From assembly GCF_000003815.2 (NCBI RefSeq), contig NC_049989.1, positions 13,268,717 through 13,332,716 of the forward strand: a DNA stretch of 64,000 bases, in the 5' to 3' direction. Positions 23,318-39,000 of the stretch are shown piece by piece. The first letter of the stretch is position 1. Each line of letters begins with the position of its first letter. The stretch is from Branchiostoma floridae. Taxonomy: Eukaryota > Chordata > Leptocardii > Amphioxiformes > Branchiostomatidae. Made by a program: the position numbers and the translations under genes. The notes under the pieces are model-generated. The model saw only the letters and a program-made list of their open reading frames with translations. It had not been told where the DNA came from and ran no database searches.

Positions 23318-23918
23318 CGTACGGTTACAGGTTTGTACGCTCCTTGTCAACCTTTGATAGCGAACATATTGTACCTAGATAAAAATTGAAGAGATGGATA
23401 AAATAACAGTCAGCGTTAAGTTGAATCACTAAATTCGCCGTGTCAAAGGGGGCGAATGAAGTGTTAATGGTGGTTACAGTTTGCGGTTGAACTATAGTAC
23501 TAAATATATCAAATGCACGGCCTTGCACCGACTAGCGATTCGGCAAGCCTACTACAGGACAGAACGTACAGTCGCTTTCGGTCGTGCTGGCGTGATCAAC
23601 TGTCACTCTATATGGGGTACTACGTAAAACAACGGTTACCGTAAAATATGTATTCACTGTTTGATGATCGGTTTTGTTAGTTGTCGTGAGAATTCACCGT
23701 GTGTATTGTATGGAGAACTAGGAGGAGAGGCGGGCAGAAGACGGAACAGAAATCTGAATTTTAGGGATTTGTTACGTTCTCCATAAAAGAGAGAACATAA
23801 ATCCACCGCAGAAATCTCAAAATTAATTGTATGTGGCGTTCTTCAACCGTTGATCTCAATGATGTACTGCTATAAGAGTCAAAATGGAGGAAAGGGCTCA
23901 ATTTACACACCACCTGTA

Positions 23919-23982
23919 TGACGTCAGGTGGCTCCGAGGATCACCGTTGTTCTCCGTTCCATTCTTGCCGATCATGACGTCA
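23919..23982. promoter_or_regulatory. Two CRE-like palindromes upstream of copy B
   Basis: TGACGTCA occurs at 23919-23926 and 23975-23982, the second aligning with the site upstream of copies A and C. At the first position copy A has the disrupted AGACGCCA and copy C is hidden by a gap. The flanking CAAAATGGAGGAAAGGGCTC and CCGTTGTTCTCCGTTCCATT blocks are shared with the other copies, marking a conserved promoter or 5' UTR. Confidence 0.45.
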
Positions 23983-24054
23983 TAGCGTTCCATTGTTTAT
24001 CGTTCGAACAACGTTTACGTGGTTACGCATTCGGAAAGCCGGAGTTAGCCAGAT

Positions 24055-27000
24055 ATGGCGTTGATCCGTAAGTTCCGAAGTGAATCAACAAATGTTGAAG
24101 CTACTAAAGTGTGCCTGAACACAGGTAAGGAATTGTGGAAGACGTAAGCTTAATGTAACGGAGTTTCTCAGTCCGCTAGAATGACACTAGGTTATTTTTC
24201 TTGTTAATCCGACTCACCGAAGTTTGTGGGTATGAATCCGTTGTTGTTACAGCCTTCACTGCTTGACTACCTGAACAGCGCGTGTTTCTAATGAGAGCAT
24301 TGCGTAGGTCCTCGCACCAGAAACACTTCGTACTGTAGGCTCGGGTACTTGGAACGAAATGGAGTGAAAAGAAAACACTAGTACATTGAAATGTCGCAAT
24401 GTAAACTCCAAACTTTGGAGGCTGCAAGTTATTCTACAGTGGTTACCTCACAGACGATACGGTACGTTAGCGGTGTCGCTGTCACTACACGAAAACCCGA
24501 ATATCTGGGCGGTTTGGGGACTGCATATGTTCCGTGAATCCTGGTCTATCCAGGCATGTGCGGTCATATCCTGATATGACAAGAGCGGGTACTGCATATT
24601 ACCGCTAACCCCCGCACATCCAGTAATAAGGGAATATGCGGCCCATGCTCACGTGTCGTGTCTTGAGTAATTCCAAACAAGAGACCATCTTGTGGCCCAG
24701 CGATTTGACTGAGCGCTCAACGGCTTTAATCGGTAAAAACGAATCTTTTAACGTAACGTTTGGCGTGTTGTCTTTTAATCTTAATTTTACGTTTTGCATG
24801 ATATACCTATCATAAAGTCAAGGGTACAACACAAATCCAATGTAGAACGCAGGGCCGCCGCCGACATACGGCAGCTTGAGTGACATACCCGCTTGAATTA
24901 TCAACGATACCTTGAAAGTCTAAGAGAACAAAAAAAAAAAAAACTAAAAGTACCTAAGCGGTATTGTGTGTTTTCACCTAAGCAATAAAAACTAAAAAGA
25001 TCCAGGAAACCGGATCTCAGTCCGTGATGAGTGAGGGAAAATGTCTCGTCAGTTTATATGGATATGACCGCTGGCGTTCTGGTTGTTTGTCCATTCTTTC
25101 AATAGTCGCTAGGTGTCACTTTTTGAGTGTTCAGTGTAGATGTATATAGCAAAGATATTCTCTGGATCCGTATGGCCAAAGAACTGCTTGGCCTGTCCAG
25201 AGATGTATTCATATGTAGTGCCTATGTCAGTCCTATACACTCCTCGATTCACAAAAGGGCCGAAGAGTCTATATTTGATATATTAGAACAGGACGTGGCG
25301 CGTTTCACGTCCAGAGGATATGTAATTCTCGGTGGAGATTTTAATAGCCGGTTAGGCTCCTTAAAAGATTTCCCCGACGAAGTCCCAATCGATTCTGAAT
25401 TTGAACCACAACAAATCCTTCAAAATCTTGACATCCCTAGAAATTTTTCCGACAAAAACTCGCCCAACACTTTCGGCAAAGATCTGACTGATTTATGCTG
25501 CCAATCCGACCTACGAATTCTAAATGGGAGAGTCCTAGGAGATCTAAGCGGCCGATTCACCTGCTACCAGCCCAATGGCTGTAGCACAGTGGACTATGCC
25601 GTAGCTAGCAGTAACCTCTTTCACAACATTAATATATTCAAAGTTCACTCATTAACAGAATTTTCGGACCATTGTATGATATCGCTAAATCTTAATTCAC
25701 TTATTCATGAACCCCTAAACGAAACAAGAAAAACAAAAACAAATACGCGACCTTTTCCAGACAGGTTTGTCTGGGGACTGGACTCGCGCGAAAAGTTCAC
25801 AAATGCTTTACGCAGCCATGCTATATCGCAGAAGCTGGAAAATTTCATATTGTCTACTCACCAAACCCCAAAAGCAGACGTTGAGAAAGAAGTATGCGAA
25901 TTCCATGAAATTCTTAAGATAGCAGGTAATATGTCATTACAGGTAAAGCATAGCAAGAAACGAAAAACATTAAGAACGAATAAAAAGTGGTTCAACAAAA
26001 ACTGCTATGAGGCCCGCCAGGAGCTCCGAAATATACAATATTTACTACAACGAAACCCAAAGAACCCTTTTATCAGAGGCAGCTATTTTAGGAAGAAAAA
26101 AGAATACAACAAACTAATCCGAAAGCGCAAAAAAGACTATGAAACTGACTGCTTAATGCAACTCCAAAATCTTCAGGAAAGTAATCCAACCGCCTTTTGG
26201 AATCTGCTTAAACAACTTAAAAATACAAACTCCAACCCCCAAGAAGAAATTCCGCCTGACTCCTGGGTAAACCATTTCAAGACGTTGCATGAGAAACGTA
26301 GGATTGAGAAACAGAATTTTGACACCGTATTTGAGAAGAAAATTATAGACAAACTAAAGATATTAGATGAATGTAACACAAAGCAAGGGCCTATGGATTA
26401 CCCAATTACAGAATCAGAAATTAGTTGCTCAATAATGGCTCTCAAAAATAAAAAAGCGAGCGGCGAAGACATGTTAATTAACGAAATGTTGAAAGCAGGA
26501 CACTACATACTATTACGACCTCTTGTTAAGTTATTTAATCGCATTTTCTCAAGTGGAATATTCCCACAAACCTGGTCAAACAGCTATATAGTGCCCATAT
26601 ACAAATCAGGAAGAAAAGACGACACTAACAACTATCGCGGTATTTCCATTTCGAGCTGCCTCGGAAAACTGTTTACCTCTATACTAAACAGAAGAATCTC
26701 CTCTTTTCTCGAGGAAAACGAAATATTCAAACCTAATCAAACCGGATTCCGGAAAAACTACAGAACATCAGATAATATATTTGTCCTGAAAACATTGATA
26801 TCCAAATACACGCAATCAAGAAAACAACTCTTCGCCTGCTTCGTGGACCTATCTAAAGCATTTGATTCGATTTGGCATGAGGGCCTTCTATTTAAAATTC
26901 TATCAAATGGCATTTCCGGCAGATTTTTCGATATAATAAAAAGCTTATACAGTCAGTCCGTAGCAAGTGTTAAAACCAACATAGGGTTGAGTGAAAAGTT

Positions 27001-30000
27001 CCCTGTCAAGATAGGAGTCAGGCAGGGTTGCGTTCTAAGCCCTTCGCTGTTTAATCTGTATGTAAGTGACTTGGTAGGTGAACTGAATGCGGGGGATTTT
27101 GATGCGCCCCTGTTAAATAAATCCAGTGTATCAAGTCTATTTTATGCAGACGACCTCGTTCTACTATCAACTAGTCAAGATGGCCTTCAACATGCAATAA
27201 ATACTCTAGGCCGCTACTGCAACAAATGGAAATTATCAGTGAATCTAAATAAGACAAAAATTATTGTATTTAACAAAAAGGGACATATGTTTTCAAATGT
27301 CAAATTCCACTTACTCAACAAAGACATAGAAATAGTTTCCTCTTACAGCTATTTAGGAGTGGTGTTTACAGCTGGGTGCAACTTCACCACAGCAATGAAA
27401 GCACTGCAAAAAAAGGCTTCCAGGGCTCTGTTCAGCATCAAAACAACCCTGGGAGACTGCAATCCTTCAGTATCAGTGTATTGTAAATTATTTGACGCCT
27501 GCGTAGTCCCAATATTGACTTACGGGGCAGAGGTATGGGGCAAGAGCGGATTGAATGACAAGTCTCCCATCGAACAACTTCACCTTAAATTTTGTAAATC
27601 AATATTAGGCGTAAGAAAAAATGCGAGTAATCTTGCAACAAGGGCAGAACTAGGAAGATATCCCCTGTGGATCGAAGTTTACACAAGATTATATTCATAT
27701 TACAAACGATTAGTTAATGAAATACCAACAAATAGCCTACAATATGAAGCTTTCCTTGTTCAACGGGACTTGTACAAACGTAAAATCCCATGCTGGCTAT
27801 CCAATGTTAGTAAAATCCTGGAGGAGTCTGGTTTTGCCTACCTTTTGCTGAACAGTAATCACAACACTTCATTCGCTCAGTCTGAAGTGAAACAAAGACT
27901 GAAAGACACCTTTCTTCAAAACTTTCACTCAGATCTTAACTCTTCTGGCATGAAGGAAACCCAAGGAAATAAGCTAAGAACCTACAGAAAATTTAAGCAA
28001 TTGTATGAAAGAGAAAAATACCTGGATATAACAAATTTTAGCTATCGCCGAGCCATGACTAAACTAAGGATCAGCGATCACCCATTGGAAATTGAAGCCG
28101 GTAGATACAACCGAACTCCTCCTAATGATAGACTATGTATATTTTGCGATAAGAACCACATGTATGTAGAAAATGAAATACACTTTGTCCTAGAGTGTTC
28201 ACTGTACAATGATCTGCGCAACACATTCATTAATGCTACACATGTAAATCAGAAATTTGCACACATGACGAAGGAAGATATGTTCAAATATCTCATGTCA
28301 TCATCTGACCACGATATACTAGAAAATCTCTGTAAGTTCATCTACAAATGTTTTAGGAAGAGAGAAGATGCATATAAACTATAGTATGTGAAATTGTATA
28401 ACTTTGCGTTTACTACCTTTTGTACCAAACTGACTGCATTTAGCCCCAACGGGGCATGAATATGCAATAAACTTCATTGTCATTGTCATTGTCATTGTCA
28501 TTATAATAGTGGTGTCGAAACTGCCAAACAAAATTATCGTTTTGTATCATATTCTTTCCATGTCGTTATGAAGTATTCAAGATACTAGTACTCGGTAGTC
28601 CATATTTATAATTGGGATGCGTGTACGTTAGGTTTGTTTTGCCTTCCATTCACCTAAACATTCCATTCTAGAACATTCCCAATGAATAGGCTACAGCTTT
28701 TATACGATCTTTTACCTCCCAATAAATCTGTTTCCGTTTCCGTTTTTCTTGCAAGTGTTTGCTTGGAGAAAACATAGCTCGGGAATCTGCGGATAGATAT
28801 CAAATTATATTTGTAGGGTCACGAAAACGAAGGTCAAGTTTAATAGACAATGGACTTTCCACGGTACTGCAAGGGAATTTCCGGTTTTGAGCTTTCATGT
28901 TCCTGACATGCCATGGTCGCCATGTCGGAAGTTCATGGCAAATCTTACTGTAGACATGGTGGACTTGCCGATAGCTTTCATTGAAGGTTTTCCTGTTTCA
29001 CTGAAGTTTTTTGGCGACGCCTCAGGGGCGGAGGCATTTTCTACAGTATTACGATCGCTTTGAAAGAATTTAGAAAATTCCACGAACGCATTCCCTTGGG
29101 AATTGATTTTTGGCTATACTCGGGGGGTGTCGTTCTTTGTTAGTGGTATTTGAGGACTATTCTAGCTGTTTATTTTTCTTTGTTTAGGCATTCTTTGTGT
29201 CAGGATTAATGATTTAAGGAACGGTCTTTTCACATAACCGGGAATGACTGCAATCCTTGCACATCATAGGCAGTTCACTCTGTTACAGATTGTTACGATG
29301 TTTCGCATGCTTATGAATATCATAATGAAGATCAATATGTCCCAGCTTTTATTTCTTATATAAGCTTGTGCTTTTTGCAATTTGGAATGGAATGCTTCAA
29401 GTGGTTGTCGTTTGGAGCTATAGAAAGGATGATTTTGAGGGTAGAAAAATAGCTTTCGCCTTTGTCTTTTGAGCTTTGGGATGATATGCTTTCACGGGGT
29501 CAAAACAAATAATGAAGACGAATATGTCAGTTTTATGTCGATATCTATAAAATATAAAGTGAAGTGATTTCAGGTAATTGTCGTTTGGAATTGAAGCTGG
29601 TGTGTTACGCCGAAGGGCGGTTATACCGGCTATTTTTTATTAGATACATATTAAGTAAAGCCTGATTGTGAAATGTTAATAAGTCACATATTTCAAACAA
29701 GTCATGAAACCAATGGATTTCACGTTGTTTAGATTCTGCTTTGAAGACTATGACTAGCACAGCTAGAATAAAGGAAGGACGCAGAGACAAGGTTTTCCGT
29801 ACACTTGGCACGGGAGACTGTTTAAGTGTTTTGATGTTACTACATAATGCTGACCCCGCTAACTTCGGTCACAGGTTGGATACAGAATAATTGTACTGAA
29901 CATTCCTATGGCGGTTCTCTCCTTTACTACATCCATCTCCGGTTTGATTCGGTCCGTCGTCGCTGAGGTTAACCTTATGTACGGTTCTTTGATACACATG

Positions 30001-33000
30001 CACAATCAACTACTACTGCAATGTATACCCAGTACACTAAAATGCACAGTAATGGTATAAATCACCTCAAAACTAGTCCGTGAATTCTCTAACTAGTTTT
30101 AGGTTCACTATGGTTGTAGCAGCACAATCGATTGGCTATTCTAGATCTGCTACTGGTCTGGCACTCCCCTCTCATTATCTTCCTCCTGTCGACGGTGCTG
30201 TTCTGGGTGATTTGTAGCTCCTTCCCGACTTTATAAGGCACACGGACGTCTATTCCGGCTCCTTCAGTGATGCAGCTCGTCTCACTGACTTGCACGGACT
30301 CCACTGACTTTCCCTGTCGTGGTAGGAGTCCCTGTGCACGTTGTGGCGGAACTGCGTCGTCCTGGTGGACACAGGTACGGGTGTCAGGAACACCTTGACG
30401 TTGTCACTCGTGTCCAGTATGTATGGTCAGTCTGTTGGGATCGAGAGAAAACACAGAGATCACATTGCCCGTTTCAAATACTTAACGGATACACTGATAC
30501 TGAAAATAGCGGTTTCTTCCAATTGAAAGCCAACTCATAAATTTGACACAGTCGTTGTACGGCTGTTTGGATGCTCGTCACAGCTAAGATATGTTGTAGG
30601 CAGAGAGAACAAAAATAAACGAAAAGAGTCGCAGTATGTGGCGTGGCGGGGTTGTGGAGTCATGGTGAACATCTTTACGGGTGCCAGGGATATTTTGTCT
30701 TCGTCGCTCTAAGGACACACACTCATCTCAACATGATCACCTTGGCTGATTGATATATTCCAACAAGTCTGCATTGATTACATCCCTATGTTTGCGCTTT
30801 CATCAGGCGTACTCACTCACATCTCACTGACCGGTTAAGTCCTCCCATCAGCAAGGCAGTCGATGGAGCCCTGGAGACCACGGCGGTTTGATCTGACTTC
30901 TACACTGTACATGGGCAAAACATTGAAACTTTCAACTGTCTCTGACAATGGGATACAAAGTAAATGAAATATTTACAAAGAAGCTGTGGTATCCATCTAA
31001 TCAAGTTACAAATATTCCAGTCTGCACAAGCTGCCCAAATATTAAGTCTCCAGAACCTAGCTATAGGAGACACTTTCTCCGACTTTGGGCAACAAATCCC
31101 TCTAAACAAATAAACCAAAATAAATCAAAAATCAATATGAACTAACAAGACGATATTACAACGGACATACAGAAGCAACATACAAGTAGACACTGACAAA
31201 TATGACAGAAGATTTATCCTTCTCAGACGAAGGAAAGCCCATGGCAACCAAGTTCCCATAATATATATATACTAAATATAAAAAAGTTTAATCAGGGGCT
31301 AGCCTAATAGTATAGTGTGTGTCCGTTTTGCCTACATGCATGTCAGGAATTTTAGTATCGTATGCCATATGTCCAAGAGTCCCATCATGAAATACAATAT
31401 ATTTATAAACTCTTCTCAGTTAAGGAAATTAGCTCTTGAGAGCATGATTTGATTTTGATTAGATAAATCATTATTCAAGCTATATACATGCCAAAAGTCA
31501 TGAAGATTCTTCAACTGTATCTTGGGCAATGCTCTTCCAAAGTCTCAAACAAAATCCGCCCCTTCTATACACAAACGACTTTCGTCTTTGAGATTAGATA
31601 TGCTTGTACGTCGGAACGCAGATATTTCGGAACATAGGGATTGAATCAATAATCATTTCTTATAAGATACGACCTAAAACTGTCCCGAATTCAATGAGTT
31701 TCCATCCGTCTCTTTGATTAGCTATGATGCTAAATCACAAATACGGAATACTGTATGTTTGTGTTTTGATCTCGACCACACGCGGTCTCCCCGCAGCCAT
31801 TCCAGCTTAATTAGTACCAGACATGCCGGATGGTCCGGTAAATCACGACAACACACAATCGTTAACAGATCAAGAAATAACATTGAATATAGTTGTTACT
31901 CCAAAGGAGAAAAATATTTTATCATCATCTATTCATCAATGAAATGATATTTACCCCCAGTTAGGCGTGTTGCTTGTGCGAATATTGAATAAAACATACA
32001 AACTCTTCCAAAAACACATCTCATAAACGTCTTGCTAAAGGGAAAAGAAAAACTAATAAAACACTAAAATGTTTAAAATGGAGGTTTCTAACTGAAGCCT
32101 CCTTGTTGTTATGCTGTATAATCCTTTTGAATAGATAGGGATATTTCCATCACACAGGTTCTGTCCGCAAATAAGTAAACATTACACAATCAATCGCAGA
32201 TGTCAGCAGCGGCCGGACACACACATTCTTCAATTTCTTGGGTATATTTCGTGTATATGGAAAACTTAAAACGTGTGTATATCACCATCATAGTACAGGA
32301 CGGCTATAATCAAACATTAGACTGTACTTACGAAGCCATGACCTCTTCGAGCCGCGTTTCGTCTCCAACTGATATTAAAGTTCGGCGGTTGTCTTTTCAT
32401 ATACATCCCTCCGCTGCTGACCTGGGCAGCTGTATACCAACCAATAAATCACAGAAAACAATGATCATAATCCTGACACTGGTCAAATACATATGTATAT
32501 CACAAAAAATAAATACGAACATCTAAAACCTTCGCGTGTTTGTACTACTTTGGACAGCGCTTGTGTACCTCTGATCTGAGGATGCATGCGCCTGCTCCCT
32601 AAGATCTGATGGCGGGAGTGAGTGGGGATCCCACGTGTAGGTTAGACCCTGGGAGCGACTGCATCCAATTAACAACTTTGATCCCCGGGGGGCCCAAAGA
32701 TCCACTATTAGATCCGGGCCAGTTCTACACAAACCAAATGTTGTTTTGCCAGTCCTACTTGAATACTACGTAATCTAGAATCAAATCAATGTGACTGTAC
32801 ACAGATGACATTAACAGTTTCAGTGAACACAATTTGAAGACCAAGAAACAAATCTATCTTTAAATTCAATTTTTATACTCTACAATCGTATACACCCTGA
32901 GTGTGGCCCGATCATACCGTAATCCCCTATGGATAAACCTATTGTTCGAATGATGTACCACGTATCAACTGTATTTCTCTACGTCAAATAAAATTTTGAA

Positions 33001-36000
33001 CATAAAACAACACAGAAACAGATCAAACGTCAAAAGTATGGATGTTAGGTAATAAGATTCCCTTCTTCTTTTCTCCCAAGAAATTTCTGCCAAACCCGAA
33101 GAAAAAAGAAAATAATATACACAGATCATGCATGCATGATCATGCATTCTTGGTCTATGGACATCCCAAAAGTTGAAATGGGGCAAGTGATGGGCTTTGT
33201 TACACACCCAACAATACTGTTGAATGACCGAGTCGGAATAGATCACAAGTAACTTGTTTGTTGTTGTTTTTTGTTTTCGCGCAAATCACCAGGAGAGATA
33301 ATCAACAACACATCGCCGAGAACAAAAACTCTTGTACACGAAGTCGGCATTAGTCCTTGAATTATGAGGCATATTGGGGTACAAGTACAGACGAAAATGT
33401 GTCATAAAATTGCGGTGTATTTAACAGTAACCGGTACTACAAATCGCTTCCGACTTCCGCCTTATTCTATACAAAAAAAGCATTGTTTAGACCAACTTTC
33501 CGGTACCGATTTTCACTAACCTGGGGTAGTTCCTCGTCTTCCAGATACCTTGAGGCGAAACTACTGGCCCGGCTACGTGCACCAACATCATCCTCGGGAA
33601 AAACACTTCTTCGACTAGCGGCATTTTGTTTGTATCAGGCGGGAGAACTGGGACAGTGTGCCCCGGGACACTTGTCTATAGTTAGCAAAACGAAGATCAC
33701 ATGACTCGGAGCACGCACGCTCAAACGGGGTTCAAACATGACTCCGAGCACGCACTACTTACAGGTACATGTCAGTGCGTGCTCGCGGGGCTCAAACGTA
33801 AGAATTCTCATAGATCACGTAAAAGACCTGCAAGGGTTCACCATCAAAGCAGTTTTTTTTATTAAACTGAAATACAGAAACTTTCTATTTCTTGCAGAAA
33901 AGATATTACAGGTAATAAATAAGACACAAATACTGGGTAATAGTATGTTCATGTTCATGCTACGATACGTGTTGTTTACATGGTGACAAGCAGCTTTATT
34001 ACCCTTTGAGATATTCATGGGTGTAATATTTTCACCTGTGTATGTATGTCTGTGATTGTTTGTGTCAACTCAAGATAACTAAAGAACTGTTGCTGAATGG
34101 TGAATGATTTTGCTGTGTTGGTGGCGTGTGACAAAAACGGAAATAATTACGGGAATCTTCGGCCCATAACGGCTTCACTTGGAACTGCAGCGAACCATGT
34201 TTTTTTTTATATCTCGTGTTCTGAATAAGCCGTGGTTACGATTGATGGTTGGTAGATAGCTGTTGTGCTAGGAAAGAAGGGCATACGTTTGGGCCCCCAG
34301 CGATTGGTGTTGAAATTGCAAGGTAATTTTTGTCAAAACTTTCCGAAGACGATTACTCAAGAAAGAAATAACGGATTTTCATGATTTTTGGTCTGTATGT
34401 AGCTTAGACAAATGAAATGAATGTTGTACAAAATGAAATACAAATTATGCAAAATAGGAGGTCATTTCCAGAATTAATGTGAATACGATATATCAGGGCC
34501 AATTCCAAAGGTCTGTACAGTGGCAAGTTGACCAAGTATATGACTGTGCGGACGCCTTCTCTATCTCACTCTTGCTTTTCTTAAATAACTACCCGTCTCC
34601 TATATCCTGTAGTTTAGGGCTCCGGGCTCGTCCTTCTACTCCCCGCTTGGCTAAACTCGAGTGAGAGCATATGGTGTGCTCTGTATTTAGACCCTTCCTC
34701 TCGCAAAGCATCTCGGGATAGTACTCAATTCCTTATCCCTTTGTCCTCTGTTCGGATTTAGATTTGTGTCGACATATCGGGGGCCCCAATTTTACCTATA
34801 TATAAACTACGTTCCCCCTTACCCCCCATTCCTTCTCTAACTGTAATGACAACACAACACCCTGCTCAAGTCTAGTTCTTTTCTAAATGTTTCACTTTAT
34901 CTCATACATTCGGATCCATATGCATCGTGTTTGTTTGTTTGTTTGTTTGTTTGAACCTTTATTTATTCATGAAAGCTCAAATCGGCCTGCAGGCCGCTTT
35001 TCATTGAGGTCATGAGGGAAGAGGCAAGGGTCAGACAAAGTATATAACAGAGAGTGTCTTTGCGTTACAATCATAACTTTACAAACTTCTAATTTTTCTA
35101 GGGAACGCCAACCGTTGAACGGCGTTGATAACAATCTTGTCCTGAGCATGATATGGTCTTGTCATTTAAGTGGCAGATAGCTTCTGTTGGGGCAGGTTTG
35201 AGCCCTCTAACTGATTCTGGAACTGTAGGGGCATAGTTGTCAAAACGTAGACAACTGACAATTACCTAGGGTCTGTATGCTCCTTCCCGTAAGGCCTGGT
35301 CAGGCTATTTTGATTTCCCATAATTCGCAGGGAATCTATTTCATTTGATGTAAATCATACGGAGGAAGTGATTATTTTCCGTAAGTGAATTTTAGTCAGG
35401 CCTTCCAATTTTTCGTGAGCCGTAGCGGAGACGGCATTACTATAATACACCATTATGGAACTTTCCATTTTCTTATTAGTAATGCAAATGGGGTCTTCAA
35501 TTTGCATAATTGTCATCACTAGATGTTTCCCTCTTTCTCTGTTACATCCGCCGTGTGTTTGAAAGTGCTGTTATGAAATCCAATAGATGTATTACATTTT
35601 CTTATTACTTATGCTGATAAAGATACTGATTTTCAACATTATCATCTACCTAACGTCGCCGGGGTGTTTTTAAACACCACCCTTGTTTCCGTTTTGTTGA
35701 AAGTTTTGATGCGATTTTACAAGAACGATGCCCTGTTCATTCTGAGAGTTTGATGTGTGTGTCCTTGTCCTACCTAGTCCCTTGACTTCCTGACCGTTGG
35801 GGTTACAAGGTAGACGTTAATAATAATTATCTTACAAGCTCGGTGATGTTGCGTAAGTAGTTAAATTTGAAATCACGGTAGTAGTAGTAGGATGAGCTCA
35901 TTCTTTCACTTTGAAATGCTCCTCTTGAACTACGTCAAGTATAGACGTTCTGTGCCTCCTCACAGACAAGTTCGTGTCAATCAGCGAAGTGAAAAGTGAG

Positions 36001-39000
36001 ATTTTGAAGATGAAGGAGACCAACTACCAACTGAAGAACTCCGTCCTAATCTTGGTGAGCACATGTACAGATCTATATGACAGTTGAAAAACTTCAATAT
36101 GTATTCTATCAACACAGATGAGCTTTCATGCAAATATTCTCGTGCTTTTTTGCATGCTCAATTTATCATTGTAAGGACAGCTACATTGTATCTCTCGTAC
36201 TATGCTTTTAAGTGAGTGAAAATCCTGACGTTTAGTTCAGTCCATCCTCTGAGAGGTGACACCACAAATTCCTGTCCAGCATGTTTGATGGAAGTTTAAC
36301 TTCTATGTTTTGTTGTTCTAATTTTGTTTCTTCACAAGATCTACAAGAAGAAGCATGTTTGCCTCGCTGTCATGATTACCATGTGTTGAAAACAGTTTAC
36401 GGTTCGGACTTAAGTCATGTAAAAGTTCACGTGTAGTCAGAAGATGCTCTTTCTGCTACTCTATTAGTGCCTGTCTTGATCAGGAGTGGACAAGTAATTT
36501 TTAACGGTTCAAAGGATGATGTTCAACCAAAACCTGTATCAGAAATGCTTCTATTACTTGTAAAGAATCAAGGAAAGAGAAGAAAGCAAGGATAGAGACA
36601 GGAAACGGAAAGACTGAACAAAATTCAAACGAAGGAAAAAGGAAAGAAAGAGATGAAAAGGTTACTTAAAGATGGTACAAATATTAACTAGCAGATTGGA
36701 TTGTTTTGTCAGATTCTTTTCTTATAAATCCATTGGACAAATTTTGTTCCATCTTTCTCATTCACAGACCCGGTCCAGTGATGAGATGAGGCGAGAAGCT
36801 GTTAAGCAGCAATCGGTGAGTAGTTTTGACAAACACGTGGTCGTTACATTGTGATGCGGTTACGCCACCTGACTTGTTACAAGGCTACGCTATTTTTTTA
36901 TCCTAATGTATATTACCTCATATGGTTATTGTGATGTTTTGATTGAGAAAAGCAAACTTTTGTATCCTGTTAATCTGATTTACCTTATGAGTTCTATGTT
37001 GGTAAACTTAATCTATTCCTTATATTTTATGAATGTATATTGATTGTTTGATGTATTTGTTTGTCATAATTTTGAAGACAATCAGTTTGCTGAAGAAGAC
37101 CCACAAGGACATACTCGAGAAGAAGGACGAGGTAAATATCATCGTGGGTATGATAAAAATCGTAGTCATCATAAGGCAACACTCCTTTCTATGGCCAGCT
37201 TTAAAAATGTCCAGTCGCAAGTAAATCAACAGTTCATATTTTGCTTAGCATTTTCTTTTACCAGGGTTGCTCTTTTATTATTTAACTGAGTACTAATTTT
37301 CATAGATTTTCAGCGACAAACCATCAACTTATACGACGCTGTATTTATAACTTATATGACGTTGTATTTATTTTGTTCATCTGTGGTGATATATCATAGA
37401 CCATGGAATTGAAGTTTTGCTCTAACACATAAAGTCAGTGAACATTTTGTTTCGGTAGAAAATGCAATTGTTCTATCATGCCGTATTGTTACGGCTTTAA
37501 GTTGACTAACCATGACTACATCGAGTGGTACCTTTAGCAAATAGATTGGATAGAAAAAAAATATGTGGAATGAATTCACCTCATACTCCATAGAAAAAAA
37601 GCTTAGAGTGGTCATAATTTCCTGTTTATTAATATCTATCGTGCTTCATCGTTGTCGACATGTCATATTTTTCCACATTGTTCAGGAACTAGCAAATCAG
37701 AGAATCGCAGTCACTGCACAAAGAGTAGCTCAGGATGCCCTGACAAAGGTAAGAACTAATCTAGATTTTCGCTTGTAGATGAAAGAATTTGATTCATTCT
37801 CTATCCACTAGCTATAGTGGCTACGACCGCTTAGAGACCAAGGATTTCCCAGATTCCCCAACGAAATTTATAGATCAACAACGATCACTTTTGAGTCTTG
37901 TGTGTGTGTGTTTTTTTTATATCTTACGTACTACGCACAAAAAGCGGTTCAGGAAGCTATTGGGGTTTCAACCAAACCTGAAGAATCACTTTGTTTAGAA
38001 AAGCCGGAAAAGACACATACCCAACTTCCCTAAATTCACAGAATCACTTTGTTAAGNNNNNNNNNNNNNNNNNNNNNNNNNNNNNNNNNNNNNNNNNNNN
38101 NNNNNNNNNNNNNNNNNNNNNNNNNNNNNNNNNNNNNNNNNNNNNNNNNNNNNNNNNNNNNNNNNNNNNNNNNNNNNNNNNNNNNNNNNNNNNNNNNNNN
38201 NNNNNNNNNNNNNNNNNNNNNNNNNNNNNNNNNNNNNNNNNNNNNNNNNNNNNNNNNNNNNNNNNNNNNNNNNNNNNNNNNNNNNNNNNNNNNNNNNNNN
38301 NNNNNNNNNNNNNNNNNNNNNNNNNNNNNNNNNNNNNNNNCTTTTTGAGTTTTGTTTTGCTTTGTTGTCCTTTATGTTGTCCTTTATATATTACTTTTAC
38401 ACGAAATCAATGTCACAGAAATCCAGTACGGTCGCTCAGAGAGCCTTACTGACACTCCATGTTACACACGGACCATTTAATGATCTTTGGCAGGACAAAG
38501 TTAAAGTTTTGACTTTGTAAGAAAAAAAAAGAAATATTCTAGAAGAACAATCATTGATGTAGCAGTGGTAGATCAGAAGTACATATCACTTGAGTTTGTA
38601 GGATAACCAAGAATAAATACATCTATCGGCGTTTGTAAAACACAGCTTTAAACAGATATTTTAGCAGAAAACGTTGGCATAAATTGTCTACCAATCAATA
38701 TCATCTTTCATAGACTAATCGCAGTATCGTTGAATGTTCACAGGCTCTGAATATCATCATCAAAGAGCAACAGGACACCGCGAGTCTAACGGATGAACTG
38801 CTACTGGAAACTAGGGTAGGCTGAAAAAAAATCATCCTCTAGAAAAGAGGACATTGTTTGTTTTGTTTGTATTTGCAATACAAGGTAAACCGCCTTATGG
38901 CGTAACACACCACATATTTGTATTGAAGAGTAGTATGCTATATATATAGTAGTATAAGCTGTATATCAGAGCAGATACATTTGATACGCTCAACCTGATA

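Noticed and set aside
23096-23389. Open frames over the CACAA tract
   Set aside because: Created by low-complexity sequence.
25127-25149. Start of the retrotransposon frame at GTG 25127
   Set aside because: These codons are host intron shared with copies A and C; the element begins near 25150.
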